A stretch of 64,000 nucleotides of DNA from Torymus aiolomorphi (lineage: Eukaryota; Arthropoda; Insecta; Hymenoptera; Torymidae). How positions within the stretch are numbered: position 1 is the first letter of the stretch; each line of letters opens with the position of its first letter. Below the pieces are notes generated by a model that was not told the origin of the DNA, ran no database searches, and saw nothing but the letters and a program-made list of their open reading frames with translations. Position numbers and translations under genes: made by a program. The stretch lies in assembly GCA_036365515.1 (NCBI GenBank), contig CM070873.1, positions 66,585,529 to 66,649,528 on the forward strand, written 5' to 3'. Positions 22,980-35,622 of this stretch are shown one piece after another.

Positions 22980-23720
22980 ATATTATATCAGTTAGAATGA
23001 AGCCATCGGCGCCTGTCCGCAGCACTTCGCTGTCTCATGAAAAATTATTCCACGCGCCGCGGGAAAAAATATCCATACACACGTCGCACTCCGCGCTTGC
23101 AAAATAATGAAACAGAGGCGCACGGCCGCACGGCCAAGCTTATATTTATTAACGAGCCACTCGTTCGTTAATTTGTCGCGGCAAAGCCTCCTCTCTTCGA
23201 CAAAGCGTAATTTTGCAAAAGAAGAAAAAAAGGAACGCGTGGAAAAAAAAATTCCTCCACCGTCGCAATAATACTCGTCGCGGCGCATGTATGTGCACAG
23301 CGCACGCGTTTATAGCATTCCGTAGCCGGCAAGAGAAAGAGAGGAGACGCGTACGCGCAAAGCGCATTTCGCGTTTCTTTTTACGCCCGAGCCATGAAAC
23401 ACGAGCTTATCCGGCCATCTGCATATGCAGGGCTATAACGGCCTCAGACATTGTGCCATTGCCGTATGCGCGCGTACCTATATACAAAGCTTCCCGTCGC
23501 ACGCGCACGTTTTTAATTAAAACTCAAAACTGCCCAGGCCGATCGCCTCGGGAATATCCGATCCGTCTACTCTGCGCGCCTCTCCCTCTCTCTCTCTCTT
23601 GCGACGTAATAATTGATGGAAGTTCGTATATAACTCCGCACGTGTGTGTGTGGAGGAGAGATGCAACACAATATTGCTAGGGAGAGTCAGTATTGGCTAT
23701 CGTGAAGTAATTATTTTTTT
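22980..23720. other. CpG-rich island (island 11)
   Basis: CpG-dense core with CT and GT tracts. The plus-strand open frame 23213-23680 (155 codons) matches nothing I know and overlaps equally long minus frames, so I do not call a gene. Confidence 0.45.
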
Positions 23721-24092
23721 CTCTCTCTCGAAGTAAGCGCGATGCGTGATTAATTGGGTCGATCGTTATAGCGTATGAGTGTGTTTAACGGTATTCTTAG
23801 TTCAAGGAAATTTAACTTTTCATTATTGATAATGAATGAGAGGCTTTGAGTGTGTGATGTGCGCCGGATGTAAGCCGATTAGGAAAAGCGCTTCTATCTG
23901 CTGTTTACCCTTGTGTTGTTTTAGTATTAAACGAGTTTACGGATTTGCAAGATGAGAATTTTATACTTTTTTGTTCGTTTTTATCAATTAATTATGCACG
24001 TTGGCGCGATTTTTTTTATATCTTAAAAGCATAGAATGTTTAAACGAACATTGTTCGAACTATTGGACAATAAAACGAAAGGTTTCCAAGCA
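23721..24092. other. AT-rich spacer, no gene seen
   Basis: Nothing recognisable. Confidence 0.5.
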
Positions 24093-24478
24093 TTAAGGGG
24101 GTATAATACTCCTGTACTCTGTTTTACCGACAGACCACGGTAAATTCTATATTATACAAATAAATATATTGAATTACATCTTATAAGGAGATAGTTGCCC
24201 TGCGCAATGTAATAATCTACTATCCTACGCACTTTTGACCCCAAAAATCAACGGCACCCTAAACAATTTTTCGAACAAAAATAACCGAAATTTCGTTCGA
24301 AAAATTTTTTAGGTTGCAGTTGGGATTTGGGCTCAAAACTGCGTAGGATGGTAGATTATTACGTTGCACAGGGCAACTATCTCCTTAGAAGACAAAATTC
24401 GATATATTTATCTTGATAATATAGAATTTACCATGCTCTGTCGATAAAACAGAGTACACGAGTACCACACCTCCTTAA
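24093..24478. mobile_element. 386-bp foldback element flanked by TTAA
   Basis: The two halves are diverged inverted copies (arms about 190 bp) meeting near 24290. The ends read TTAAGGGGGTATAATACTC and the inverted TTAAGGAGGTGTGGTACTC, with TTAA as the probable target site. The terminal pattern TTAAGGnGnTGTG resembles 13875-14025 and 52503-52891. Non-coding. Confidence 0.8.
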
Positions 24479-24529
24479 TTAATCAACGAAAATAAATGAA
24501 TTCAAGCTTATATACGGTTTAAGGCTCAA

Positions 24530-24820
24530 ACTTCCACTTGGCGAAAATTCGCGCGCGAAGGGACTTGAACGCAAGATTAATTGATAACATATTAAAGCGA
24601 ACTTAATACAGGGCGACCGCATCTTCATTATCTCTGGCGCGCATAGAGCGACTCACAGGCTCGCACCTGCGCGGTATAGTCAGAGGAGTCGATCACTCTA
24701 ATAGACGAGCCAGACGAGCACCGTAATGTAATGACTGTAAGACGTGCGCGCGCCTCTAATTTACAGCAGATGCTGAGCCTGCGCGTGTGTCTCGCTAATG
24801 TTTATACCGTTGATTGGAAC
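24530..24820. other. Small CpG-rich island (island 12)
   Basis: CpG-dense patch with no ORF; skew switch weak. Confidence 0.35.
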
Positions 24821-25757
24821 GGAAACACGTTACATTTTGATAATCGCTTTATGGCGGTGACTTTGAATATAGATGCAATTGGACATATTTTGATATTAAC
24901 TAAGTAAATAATATGATATTTAGGATAATTTATGTATTTTAAGAGAATCGTATGAAATGGAATTAATTTTTTATAATTAACATATAAGGAAATGAACAGA
25001 ATATGGTTGGCAATGATTTATTTACAGATAGAGAACAATGTATATATAGCGTCCGCAAAGGAAATTGAATCGTGTAAAATATACAAACGCTCACGGCACT
25101 GATGGCGTGAACGCAAATAAACTGATTTGACAAGTCCGATGAAGTAGAAAATTATATGCAAGTGGAGATGTTATAATAAGTTTAAAGCAGTTAAAATTTC
25201 AACGGCGAAATGAATAAGAAGGGCGGGGTAAACTTAATTTGGCAGCAGCTACATAGTTTCCCTCGCGATATAATAAACCTGAAATACGAGACATCGCGCA
25301 CAAGGTTTGAAATGCAAAGCGAAATGTCCATCAGCTCGCGTACATTCCAAAGAATAAGGATAACAACTTTGCCGCGGTGACGCGCGATAAAGTTGAGGAA
25401 CGAGAGAGAGGGAGGGAGAAATAGGTTAACTTTCTCTTCATGCGAGATCGTCGCGAAGATAAGGACGAGGAGGAACGGGGAAGAACTATCAGACGAAAGT
25501 TATGAAACTAGCGAATGTGTGGTGATGTGCACGGGTAAAAGTTGGGACGAAAGAAGCAACCATCTGCTCATTTGCTGCTGATAGTATAGTCGCGGCATTC
25601 GCTATATATTTTTCTGAGATAACGCAGTGACATTAAATTACGTTTTATTCGCCTCGCGTTTCACCCGGTTATTAATATCTTTACGATGCGCAGCGCTGGA
25701 ATTAAAATTGCCGCAACTAGATTTCCTGCTTTTATTCAATAATGCACGTGTCGCAAC
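24821..25757. other. Spacer with a weak CpG-rich patch
   Basis: AT-rich with a GC-richer part at 25230-25600. The short open frame at 25393-25581 is unrecognised. Nothing else seen. Confidence 0.4.
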
Positions 25758-26755
25758 ATTATACAAAAAAAAAACATTACTGACACGGTATATAATCATC
25801 AATGATACACGAGCTCACTCGCCGTGCGCGCTTATATAAAAACACGAGTCAGCAGCTCCTAGAAGTTGGCTCCCCATATAAAAAAATCATCAAATATTAT
25901 TATATGATTCGATTGCACGTAAAAAATGATTAATAAAAATGCAAAGTAGACGTTTGCGCGTGTTTTAATTTTTTAAATAATACATAAAAATGTTCGGATG
26001 CTAGAAAAATTACAAGTTACAATTTTTTCATAGAAAAATTAATAGTACGACAATTGTTTCAATGGTAATTGATAGTTTTTAACACGCACAAATAGCACCC
26101 GTAATTAGTTTTGTCATAGGCCAATTATTTATGCTAAAAAAAGTTTCAATTTCTCAGTCGCGCACTGACTTGTGCTCATGTATTTGATCATGCGCGTACG
26201 CGTGAATTGACTGTTAGAAACTGGGGTATACTTGACTAAAGAAATAATATTCCTCTTGTTACCGACTCTTTAATAATAACCACGCAGAGAGAGATATTAT
26301 TTCTTTTATAGTCATGCTGTCCAGACTCTGATGAAAGAGACTAGGTATATCTCTTTAAAAGTACCGATTTTGATAATTATATAAATATTAGGTCTATTGC
26401 AAAACTAATTACGGCTGCTGTATGCGCATTTTGAAAACTATCGATTACCATTGAAACAATTGTCGCATTATCAATCTTTCTATGAAAAAATTAAAACTTG
26501 TAATTTTTCTAGCACCCGAACGTTTTTCATTTTATTATCTATAAAACTAAAACACGCTCAAACGTCTGGATTGCATTTTTTTAAATCATTTTTTACGCGC
26601 AATCGAATCATATAATAATATTTGATAATTTTTTTATATGGGGAGCCAACTTCTAGGAGCTGCTGACTCGTGTTTTTATAAGCGCGCACGGCGAGTGAGT
26701 TCGTGTATCATTGATGATTATATACCGTGTCAGTAATGTTTTTTTTTTGTATAAT
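25758..26755. mobile_element. 998-bp foldback element
   Basis: Arms of about 370 bp (25758-26129 and 26390-26755) are inverted copies with roughly 10% divergence by eye, around a loop of about 260 bp. The ends read ATTATACAAAAA. TATAC/GTATA at the ends would allow a TA target site. The arms contain the phrase GGAGCCAACTTCTAGGAGC, which also appears in a third partial copy just to the right. No transposase frame. Confidence 0.8.
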
Positions 26756-26756
26756 A

Positions 26757-26830
26757 TATAATGATTTTTATATGGGGAGCCAACTTCTATAGGAACTCGA
26801 GTCAGCGGCTCTATCGGCAAATAAACAATG
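26757..26830 (+). repeat. Partial extra copy of the foldback arm
   Basis: The segment ATATGGGGAGCCAACTTCTA with a following GAnTCGAGTCAGC-like part repeats the arm sequence in direct orientation next to the 1-kb foldback, perhaps a nested or rearranged copy. Confidence 0.55.
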
Positions 26831-26899
26831 CGCGCGCGCAATGATCAAACAGCCGCGTAAAGATGGGAATAAAATTTAATAAGCGCAGCGACCGCATGA

Positions 26900-27660
26900 C
26901 AAGGCATAAAACTCTCTCTAACAACCCTAGAAATAGTAGGTCACAGCTGCTCACAGACAGACACTAAACCTCCGAATAAACACAATTCAATCTTCGCTAG
27001 TAGAACCCATCGCTTTTATAGCCCACCCTCTCATGAAGAATCCCATTCCTCCGCTCTCAATTTGTAATCTACATAATGCGTCTAACCGTTCCGCGCGATA
27101 AAACTGTCCGCCGACTCATCTCGCGACCCTCGCCCCGGCAATTCTCAATCGAAAGCAATAAACCGTATACGACGCGCACGTTTATATATATAGCGCGCGC
27201 GTGGCTTACGTCTTAATCACCTCCCTCCGCAGCCGAAGAGGCGACCGCGGAATTCCACGCGCGCGCGCGCCTGTCCCCTAATAATGCGGGGATAGATAGA
27301 GGGAGGGCGAAATTCGAAAATCATTGTGGCGAGGTGAATTAATAGGACGATATTTCGCATTAGCAGTTGTATGCGCGGCGGGAAAGACCCTAATATGCGA
27401 GGCCGGATATTGCGGGCATATTAACTGCTGATTATTGCGATAAAGTCGCGATTATGCGACGGCCGTGTCTATATGGGTAGATACGGATTTGAGAAGTATT
27501 ATATACGGGGAGTAGGATGATGATGCGAGGTATAGGAGTGTTTTTGATGGGGGAGGGGGGGGGGGGTTGAATAAATTGTAATTTGGAAGTGGCAGCGCGT
27601 CAGGCGGGCAATTTATGGCTGTCGCGGAAAGCCCTTCACGCGTCGGCTAAAGTATTATTG
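26900..27660. other. CpG-rich island with visible skew switch (island 14)
   Basis: C-rich left (26920-27060), CpG core, G-rich right (27480-27600). A cluster of G runs at 27549-27566 includes a 12-G run at 27555-27566 and could form a G-quadruplex. Confidence 0.5.
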
Positions 27661-28588
27661 TTCAAAATGCGAGTGGCGGCGATAAATTTTATTTTATTGT
27701 TATTGACCCAATTCACTTGGCAATAAAAATACTGTATAGAAATATTTTCTATTCACCTTTTTTTTTTCTTTTTTCTTTGTAATATTAAATAGACTGTATG
27801 TATAGAAGGTTGGGTGGTTATTCACTGAAAAAAGTTGATTCTGGAAGCAAGTAGAATAATTCACTTGAGCAACACCTGTTTTCATTCAAACAAAATCTAC
27901 TAACAGCTAGTATATCCAGACTTCCTGCAAAATTATCGACTTCTCCATTCGAGTAGAATTTTCTCTTTCTTCAATATTAGTTACATTTGAAAAAAAAATA
28001 ACTATTCCTGCAACGAGGAGAAATCTACTAATTACAAGTAAATTTCATCTTGTCATGCGTTCAAAATTTTCTTTGCCATCACATGATGTTCTTTTGTTTT
28101 AAACTTATCCAAAAATTATCCATCCAAAAGTTATACATCCAAAATTATTGAAATTTAAAGGGTGGGTTAAACGGTGGGTTAAAAAGGAAATAATGTAAGG
28201 AAACATCACTTTAATATAATAGAGGACATTTCAAAGGAACATGTAAAATCTACGGAAATCTGAGTATCCGTTAAATTTGTTTAAACATAAAGCCTAAAAT
28301 TCTCTCCCGTAAGTGTTATTATCATACGAAAATTAACGGATATCCAGACTTCTATTGATTATGTGCGTTGTTCTTTGTAACAAATTTTTACGAAATATGT
28401 GTATATCAGAAAAAATGCTTGTATTATATTCTTAAAACTATTTACGATTCTTCTTGTTTGTTTACAACGCATGACATTTCCGATTCGTGTACTAGTATAA
28501 ATTCTCCGAAATTTGAACGGTATGCGAGGGAGCACATGTATAATTACTTGTAAAATTCATCAGTATGCGCCAGTTCGTTCAAGTGTGA

Positions 28589-29262
28589 AGATTGATACTA
28601 GAAAAAAATGAGGCTCCGAAGTCGTGTTTGGACAATAGTGTTACGACGGCTTTGGAAGGTAAGTTTCATTTTTTTATAATATTGTACTCTTTAAAAATGA
28701 ATATATGAAAAATCCTGGTACAAATAAGTGAAAAAATTGACTAATTCTTTAGTAAATATTCACTTATTACGCAGTTAAAATTTTATTCTACTACTTCAAT
28801 AAGTGAATATTCACTAAATAATTAGTCAATTTTTTCACTTATTTGTACCAGTGAACAACTTTTCACATATTTATTTTTAGAGAGTAACTTTTTTTATTGT
28901 TAGTTCCATTTTTTTGATGGTACTCTAGAAAAAAAATGATCTTATAACGCGATTTATTTACTCAAAATTAAAATTAATTTTAAAAATTGTATTTATATTT
29001 TCAAATACAGATATTGATATTGATATTTTATCTTGTATGACAGTTGATGATTTCAAAAAATTGAAAATGAATCTAAATTCTCCTATAATTTAACGAATTA
29101 TCAAATCAATGAAAATTTTTGAAAATCAAAACGAAATAGAGGTAAAGTGAAATATACATATTTTAAAATTATGAATTGATTTTTAATTAGTCTGTTTTTT
29201 TTCAGGACGCTGAATTTTCTGAAACCAAATTAGCTCAAATCATTATTAAATATAATAGATGA
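28589..29262 (+). pseudogene. Decayed three-exon gene, possibly SAM-domain-like
   Basis: Three exon-like segments join in phase. 28589-28658 ends at AAG|GTAAGT. 29011-29141 follows an ATACAG acceptor. 29206-29262 follows a T-run with CAG. The spliced frame reads ...CLDNSVTTALE then DIDIDILSCMTVDDFKKLKM, with RIIKSMKIFENQ further on. The pattern LSxMTVDDFKxL...RIIKxM resembles the C-terminal half of a SAM domain, a helical protein-interaction module. An in-frame TAA at 29091 and the lack of an in-frame start in the first exon show it is dead or incomplete. Intron 1 (352 bp) contains a MITE; intron 2 is 64 bp. The final stop lies in the TSD of the next MITE. The SAM assignment is tentative. Confidence 0.4.
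28684..28888. mobile_element. Palindromic MITE, GTACTCT family copy 1
   Basis: Inverted arms begin GTACTCTTTAAAAATGA and end TTTTTAGAGAGTAAC. Arms of about 85-90 bp flank a short centre, and AGTGAATATTCACT sits inside the right arm. The same end motif and the same AGTGAATATTCACT word occur in the element at 40073-40251. Confidence 0.7.
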
Positions 29263-29416
29263 GGCATGGTGTGGTTTGTGCACATAAGAATTATGCACAT
29301 ATTTATTGTGCACACTTTAGCATTGGTGTATATCTATATCTATGTGTATACTCCAATGCTAAAGTGTGCACAATAAATATGTGCATAATTCTTATGTGCA
29401 CAAATCACACCATGCC
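29263..29416. mobile_element. 154-bp palindromic hAT-type MITE, copy 2
   Basis: Flanked on both sides by ATAGATGA, an 8-bp target duplication. Its reverse complement differs from 18903-19056 at only about two positions, as judged from the asymmetric centre, so both moved recently. Confidence 0.9.
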
Positions 29417-29424
29417 ATAGATGA

Positions 29425-29665
29425 CAGATTTCTTCTTATACTGAAAATGTTAATTTTTATATCAAGTAATATGATTACTAAATGAAATTGATCTATTCTT
29501 GTATTAAGAATAAAAATATTTCAATCAATAAAAATAATTATTAAATATTATAGATTTCTTCTTGTATTAAGAATATAAATATTTTAATTATGTAAAATGA
29601 TTATTAAATATAATGGATTTTCTCTTGTACTAAGAATATTCATATTTTAACAATTCAAAATAACC
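29425..29665 (+). repeat. Degenerate tandem repeat, unit about 60 bp
   Basis: About four units share the core TTCTTGTATTAAGAATA and TTATTAAATATAAT. The last unit-like words also lie just before the MITE at 29263, so the array once continued leftwards into the third exon of the decayed gene. Confidence 0.6.
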
Positions 29666-29848
29666 TTACGTTTTTTAATATATTGATACTTGAATTAAGT
29701 TATAGCAATCTGCTTGTGGCAAGTAGACGGACTTGAAGGAGATTTTATACTTGATCCAAACATATCGCTACTAGTGTCATAAAACAAAATTATTTTCCTC
29801 TTGGATCAAGTGGATTCTACTTGCTGCTAAGATATATTTTTTTTAGTG

Positions 29849-30480
29849 TTGAGTTCGAATGGTACATCGCTGTAAATATAACTATGATATTTGCGACTTT
29901 CCTTTAAAAATTATTTATGTCGATTGTATTTCACTTCGAGGGAGAAGGGGGGATATGGCGCTAGGTATTATACATTTTTATTGTTAATTTTTCTCAATAA
30001 AAGTTATGGCTCCAGTAGAAAATAAATATATAAGATAACCTCCGTGGACTCGTAAAACAATTTATACCTTCCAATTAAAGAACATATTCTTCTGTTCTTT
30101 TAATTGGTGCAATCAATTGTGAAATTTAATGTTCTTATCTTACTTTGGCTTATTTTCTTGATGCAAGTAAAGAGTAACTGCTATACCTTAAACTTTAATA
30201 TAAAAATAAACACATATGATCTATAACCTTTTGAATTAATGACATTGTTGTAAAAGTAAAAATAGGATAGCACGTGTGTATGGTATTGTTAATAGAAACT
30301 CGTCTAACTACAGGAAGAAACTTAATTTAACTTCACAATGCGATTCCCTTTCAATATACCGTTAACTATCTATCGGAACGCGAATTCATTCAACAAAGTC
30401 AATTAAAACAAATTTTTTGCGAACCAAAATCTTTACAAACAATTTTCCCATTCAAAGGAAACTACATTTTACGCTTAGTT
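29849..30480. other. AT-rich spacer with one hairpin
   Basis: A hairpin at 30071-30107 pairs CCAATTAAAGAACA with TGTTCTTTTAATTGG (one bulge). No gene recognised. Confidence 0.45.
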
Positions 30481-31680
30481 TTGAATACGAATCCTCCGTG
30501 GCTCTTTTTCAAAAAACATTCGTTCCCCGCACTTGACATTTCCCATCTCTTCTACCACTATTTTTACACTTGAAATTCTTCAAAACAAGAAAGAAAATCA
30601 TCATCTCCGTCAACGCCATCTAACAACAAATAAAACTCTCGACGATATTCCTTTTTCAATCTCTCTTTTTTTCTTCCCATCGAACCGTCACACTTTTATT
30701 TCAAAATCTTTTACAACCGCACCCTAACGACGCACAAACCACGACGACGACCCACTTCAAACAGCGCGCCACTGACTTCGTAAAAAAAAAACCACCACCA
30801 CCACCCACAAACTAAAACCTGTTTGACAAACGGCCCGAGCGACGCGCACCGCGCGCGCCATAAGTCATTAAAAAAGCCGAAAAAAAAGTCAACCTACAAA
30901 ACCAAAAAAACAAGAAGCGCACAACAATGCGCGTACACACACATACACGACCTACAAACGCAGGCGGCATTCATCGGACGCGCACGTTCTCCCTCCTCAC
31001 AATGAAGACAACGGCGCACGTATCCGGCGGGGAGTTAAAACACGCGAGCGCAGCCTCGTTCGAAACGCATCTCGCTCCTCTTTTTTTACCCTACGCCCCC
31101 GAAGGGCCAACAGCTTGTGACGCAGGGGAAAGGTCACAGGAGAGAGAGAGAAAGAGAGCTTGTTGCTTCGCACCCGAGGTTTTAGTACTTAGACCCGAGA
31201 GCTATCGATCTCGCGGTAAACGGTCGGAACGCAAGCGCGCGCGCGGGCGCGTGAAAACCAGGATGAAGGAGTGAGCAGCGGGTGGGAGTAACGAATGGCG
31301 AACGGCTGGCGGCGAGAGTGCGTCAGAACGAATAACGATGTAAAATTTAAATGGTCGAGGAGTAAGAGAGAGAGAGGAGGAGGAATGAATGGGGATTATG
31401 AATGGCCCGTGCTCCCGACACGCGATTCGAAGGCGCGAAAGTGCTCGCGCGGCGAATGGACACGGGAGAGGTGGCGCGGGGAGGAAAAAAAAACAAGGGG
31501 CCACCGCCAAAGCGGAAAGCTTTGATTTGTACGATAGGTGGAGATTTGTCAGGGTAAGGCTTACTTGGGAATTTTTTAACGGAAAGAGATGGTTGAATAG
31601 TTCTTTAATTTGTGGGAATTTTGAAAAATTGTTTGAAGGACGACAATTTGGGTAAGTAATAACGTCATACTGACAAGGAA
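30481..31680. other. CpG-rich island with very strong GC-skew switch (island 15)
   Basis: Hand counts: 30481-30720 has G 18 / C 69 (skew about -0.59); 31441-31680 has G 76 / C 30 (about +0.43). The switch is centred near 31000-31200. The minus open frame 31202-31687 and plus frames here are low-complexity shadows of the biased composition. This is the clearest example of the pattern in the window. Confidence 0.6.
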
Positions 31681-32750
31681 ATGTCATTTTTTATGACTAG
31701 CTAAATCCATGTGCGCTGCGCGCGCTCTATGTACTTTTTTTCATTAAACATGCTAAGAATAATTTATTCCTTATAAGCCGGAAATCTTTATTTAATGCAC
31801 CTTTAATAATTGATATAATATTGTAGTACATTTACTCTTCACGAATACTAAATTTTGAGGCTAGAATCTATAAGCTTATTCGAATTTTTTTTTCAGGAAG
31901 TATTAAATATAGAATAAAGTCTGAACATAATATATTGACATAATTTATTTTAATATTAACATAATTAATTCTTCTAAGATTAAAACATTGCTTATTGTTT
32001 TGGATTTTACCGTGCAATTCTATAACTAATCGTATTGTATTTTGAAATGCTTTAATACTTGTGGCCATCACTTTAACAAATAATTAAAACGTGTTATTTA
32101 TTTTGTAGGCTACAATCAATATTAATTTGATTATTAGTTATTTAATAATTATCACTTTAATCATTTTCATTCCAATAAATAATAATTATCAAATAAAAAT
32201 GCATATTTAATTTTGAATTCTCGCGACTTCTATCCAAGAGCCAATCACAGATCAAATCTATAGAGGCTTCACTTCTTCCGGTCATCACTTTTTTAAGAAG
32301 AGACTATTTTTGGTACGATTTTTAGAATTACTTTTCCAAAATATGCTTGAAGTAACACCGTATAACGGTCTTTAATTACAAAATTTTTTTGTGTTACGAG
32401 ATGCACATGAGATATATAAAAAAAACTCGTCTTTCAAAGCGGTTCTCAACAATTTTTCATACCACTAAAGCTCACGCTCACTTTACTATCCTCCCTGACC
32501 ACTTAAATCTGTCCTCTGGGGATTTTTCACACTAAACGCCCATGATTTTTTCTCGTTAAAAAGTTTCTCAAATCTAATCAAAACTCATTTCATATAAAGT
32601 AGTTAAAGTTCCTCATCAAATAATTAAAAGGTATGAAAAAATACTTAATACCATTTCAATGCCATAATAGATGCAACATCCAAAATTAATACTTGAGAAT
32701 CTTTTTATTTATACGCACTCGCGAAAATTCATATATTCAATGGGGGTAAA
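31681..32750. other. AT-rich spacer, no gene seen
   Basis: Nothing recognisable. Confidence 0.5.
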
Positions 32751-32984
32751 AAATGAAGAAGATATGACGCAGCGCGAACATGTCCGCTTCGTGTAAAAGC
32801 GAACTTTTGAAATTTGTTGAAATAAAAGTTAATGAGCAGGATGAATAAGCTAAATTTCTCTCGAAAATTTACCTCATGTTTCGCGCTCAGGCGCCAGCCC
32901 CTCTGCCACTTTTTACGCTGAAACTTCTAGTCTCTTCGGGCAATTTTTTCTCTCAAGGCATTTTTTCCAAATTGCACGCTGACC

Positions 32985-32998
32985 GCTCTCTCTCTCTC

Positions 32999-33048
<50 letters not shown>

Positions 33049-33060
33049 TCTCTTTCCTTC
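32985..33060 (+). repeat. CT microsatellite (about 75 bp)
   Basis: CT repeat with TTTCTC interruptions at its right end, within a weakly GC-rich patch (32750-33130). Confidence 0.95.
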
Positions 33061-33130
33061 TCCGTCCTTTTCTCAATATTGTAGCGACAATTTTTTTCGC
33101 GAAAGTTTACCTAGAAAGGATTAGGGCTAA

Positions 33131-34338
33131 TGCCACGTAGTCCATTTTCTTTCATTGCGTCCCAAATTGACCATAATTTCGCGGATAGGAGATGACACAG
33201 TTGGCCGTAATGACAGGTGGGAGGAAAATTCTGTACGTATACATGCGGTTCACTTCACACTATTCTCGTTTTACTTTCAACGCTTAGCTTTTTTCCACGA
33301 AGACGGATGGCAGTTATTGTGAAGGAAAAATATTTGCACTTACAGTCGTAAAAATAATGTTCGAAATGCTCAAAAGAAAAGAAGATTTATATCATTACTG
33401 CATTCTCATTTATATTTTCTTTGATGGTTAAAAGACTATTGATCGACATTGACATTTAGGGAAAAAAGATTCTTGTCCTCATTTTCGCCATGAAATCCAC
33501 TTAGATTTCTTTTGCAAATGCGCATCTCATTTTATCGCCATATATTTCTCGCAAATGTGATAAGATGCGGAACAAAGCCATGCAGTAAACGTTAAAATTG
33601 AGGGCTTTTATGAAATATTATATCGCGCTAAAGATAATGCGCGTAAAAGGATGTAATAATTGTGCTAATGCACATGCTGCATAGAACGCTAAATGCACGT
33701 TAATGTTGATTGCATATTTACAGTCCTATTTTTTACTATTATGTCGTTTTACGGTATTATTGTGTAACTTTATAACAGGTTTCAAATTGACGTGTAGTAT
33801 GCTCTAATTTCACATGTACCTATTCAGCTGTTACTGATTAACAATAATTTCCCGATGTAAACTGCAATTCGCTCGCGCTATTTCGCTGTTATTCGTATAG
33901 AATTACAAAAGAGCATATTCAAAAATTGCTATACCGATATCACGTATTATACAAATTAAACAGTGCCACGCGAATACGGAGATTATTTTGCAACAAACCT
34001 GCTCCCAGTATTTCCAGTACAAACTAATAACATTAAATATCTTAAAGCAGACATTTGACAGGATTACAGATGCTTTTAACCCATATTTAGTATGTTATTT
34101 TTATCTTCGATAATGAATCACAAATCGATAAATAAATGTAATCGTAATAATGTAACGGGCAAATGCGATCTAATTTCAAACATTGATATTTACTTTCCAA
34201 TTGAACTCATTTCTGCTCTGTAATAATCAGTTGATCTGGCGTTGACAACGACCTATATTACCTTAAGATAGACTTCACTTCTAACGGATAAAATTTTCAT
34301 CCACCTATATCGTACATTCGCGTTTCAAGCAGAAAATT
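33131..34338. other. Spacer, no gene seen
   Basis: AT-rich, nothing recognisable. Confidence 0.5.
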
Positions 34339-35160
<822 letters not shown>

Positions 35161-35180
35161 AGGTATTCGTATTGGGTAAC

Positions 35181-35613
35181 GGGGGGGGGGGGGGTCCAAA
35201 GTTTAGACGACTCACTTGAAAATTGAAGTCAACTATAGACGTGCTCGGTTTCGATATAAGCTACTGCAGATTGTGCAAAATTTCGAAATTCTAAATTAGG
35301 AAAATCATATTTTCGAATCTAACAATTCACCTACTGTCCAAAGCATCGAATTTCATCAATATTATTTCAAAGCAAATATAACTTGTTTCTAATGATTTAT
35401 TTCGAAATATGTTTATTGTATCCCTATTAAAATTCTATTAATGAAATTCGATGTTTTGGACAGTAGGTGAATTGTTACATTCGAAAATATGATTTTCGTA
35501 ATTTAGAATTTCGAAATTTTGCACAATCTGCAGTAGCTTATATCGAAACCGAGCACGTCTATAGTTGACTTCAATTTTCAAGTGAGTCGTCTAAACTTTG
35601 GACCCCCCCCCCC
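35181..35613. mobile_element. GGGGGTCC-ended MITE, copy 1
   Basis: Inverted arms of about 170 bp with ends GGGGTCCAAAGTTTAGACGA and its inverse, with G14 at the left and C11 at the right. It is flanked by TTGGGTAAC on both sides, an 8-9 bp target duplication that fits hAT or Mutator-like elements. Inner words TTCACCTACTGTCCAAA and ATAGTTGACTTCAATTTT are shared with the copy at 62345-62767. Non-coding. Confidence 0.85.
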
Positions 35614-35622
35614 TTGGGTAAC

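Larger units (their letters stand above)
27823..29848. mobile_element. 2.0-kb CACTA-like element with nested MITEs
   Basis: The left end CACTGAAAAAAGTTGATTC and right end (inverted) CACTAAAAAAAATATATC are each followed by AGCAAGTAGAAT and CACTTGA in the same order. Further AAGTAGA and ACTTGATCC words lie near the ends. A TT on each side could be a 2-bp target duplication. The interior holds a decayed spliced gene (28589-29262), a palindromic MITE and a 154-bp hAT-type MITE. CACT ends with subterminal repeats favour a CACTA (EnSpm)-like element. No transposase domain was recognised. Confidence 0.6.

Noticed and set aside
23213..23680. 155-codon plus-strand open frame
   Set aside because: No recognisable motif, and long minus frames overlap it.
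24540..24575. tRNA-like TTCAAGTCCC word on the minus strand
   Set aside because: The T-stem does not pair and there is no matching acceptor or anticodon arm.
29425..29665. Short spaced repeats considered as a CRISPR-like array
   Set aside because: Units are degenerate and contiguous without unique spacers; the DNA is eukaryotic.
31202..31687. 161-codon minus-strand open frame
   Set aside because: Follows the strong strand skew (few stops on the C/T-rich strand); proline/serine/leucine-rich with no motif.
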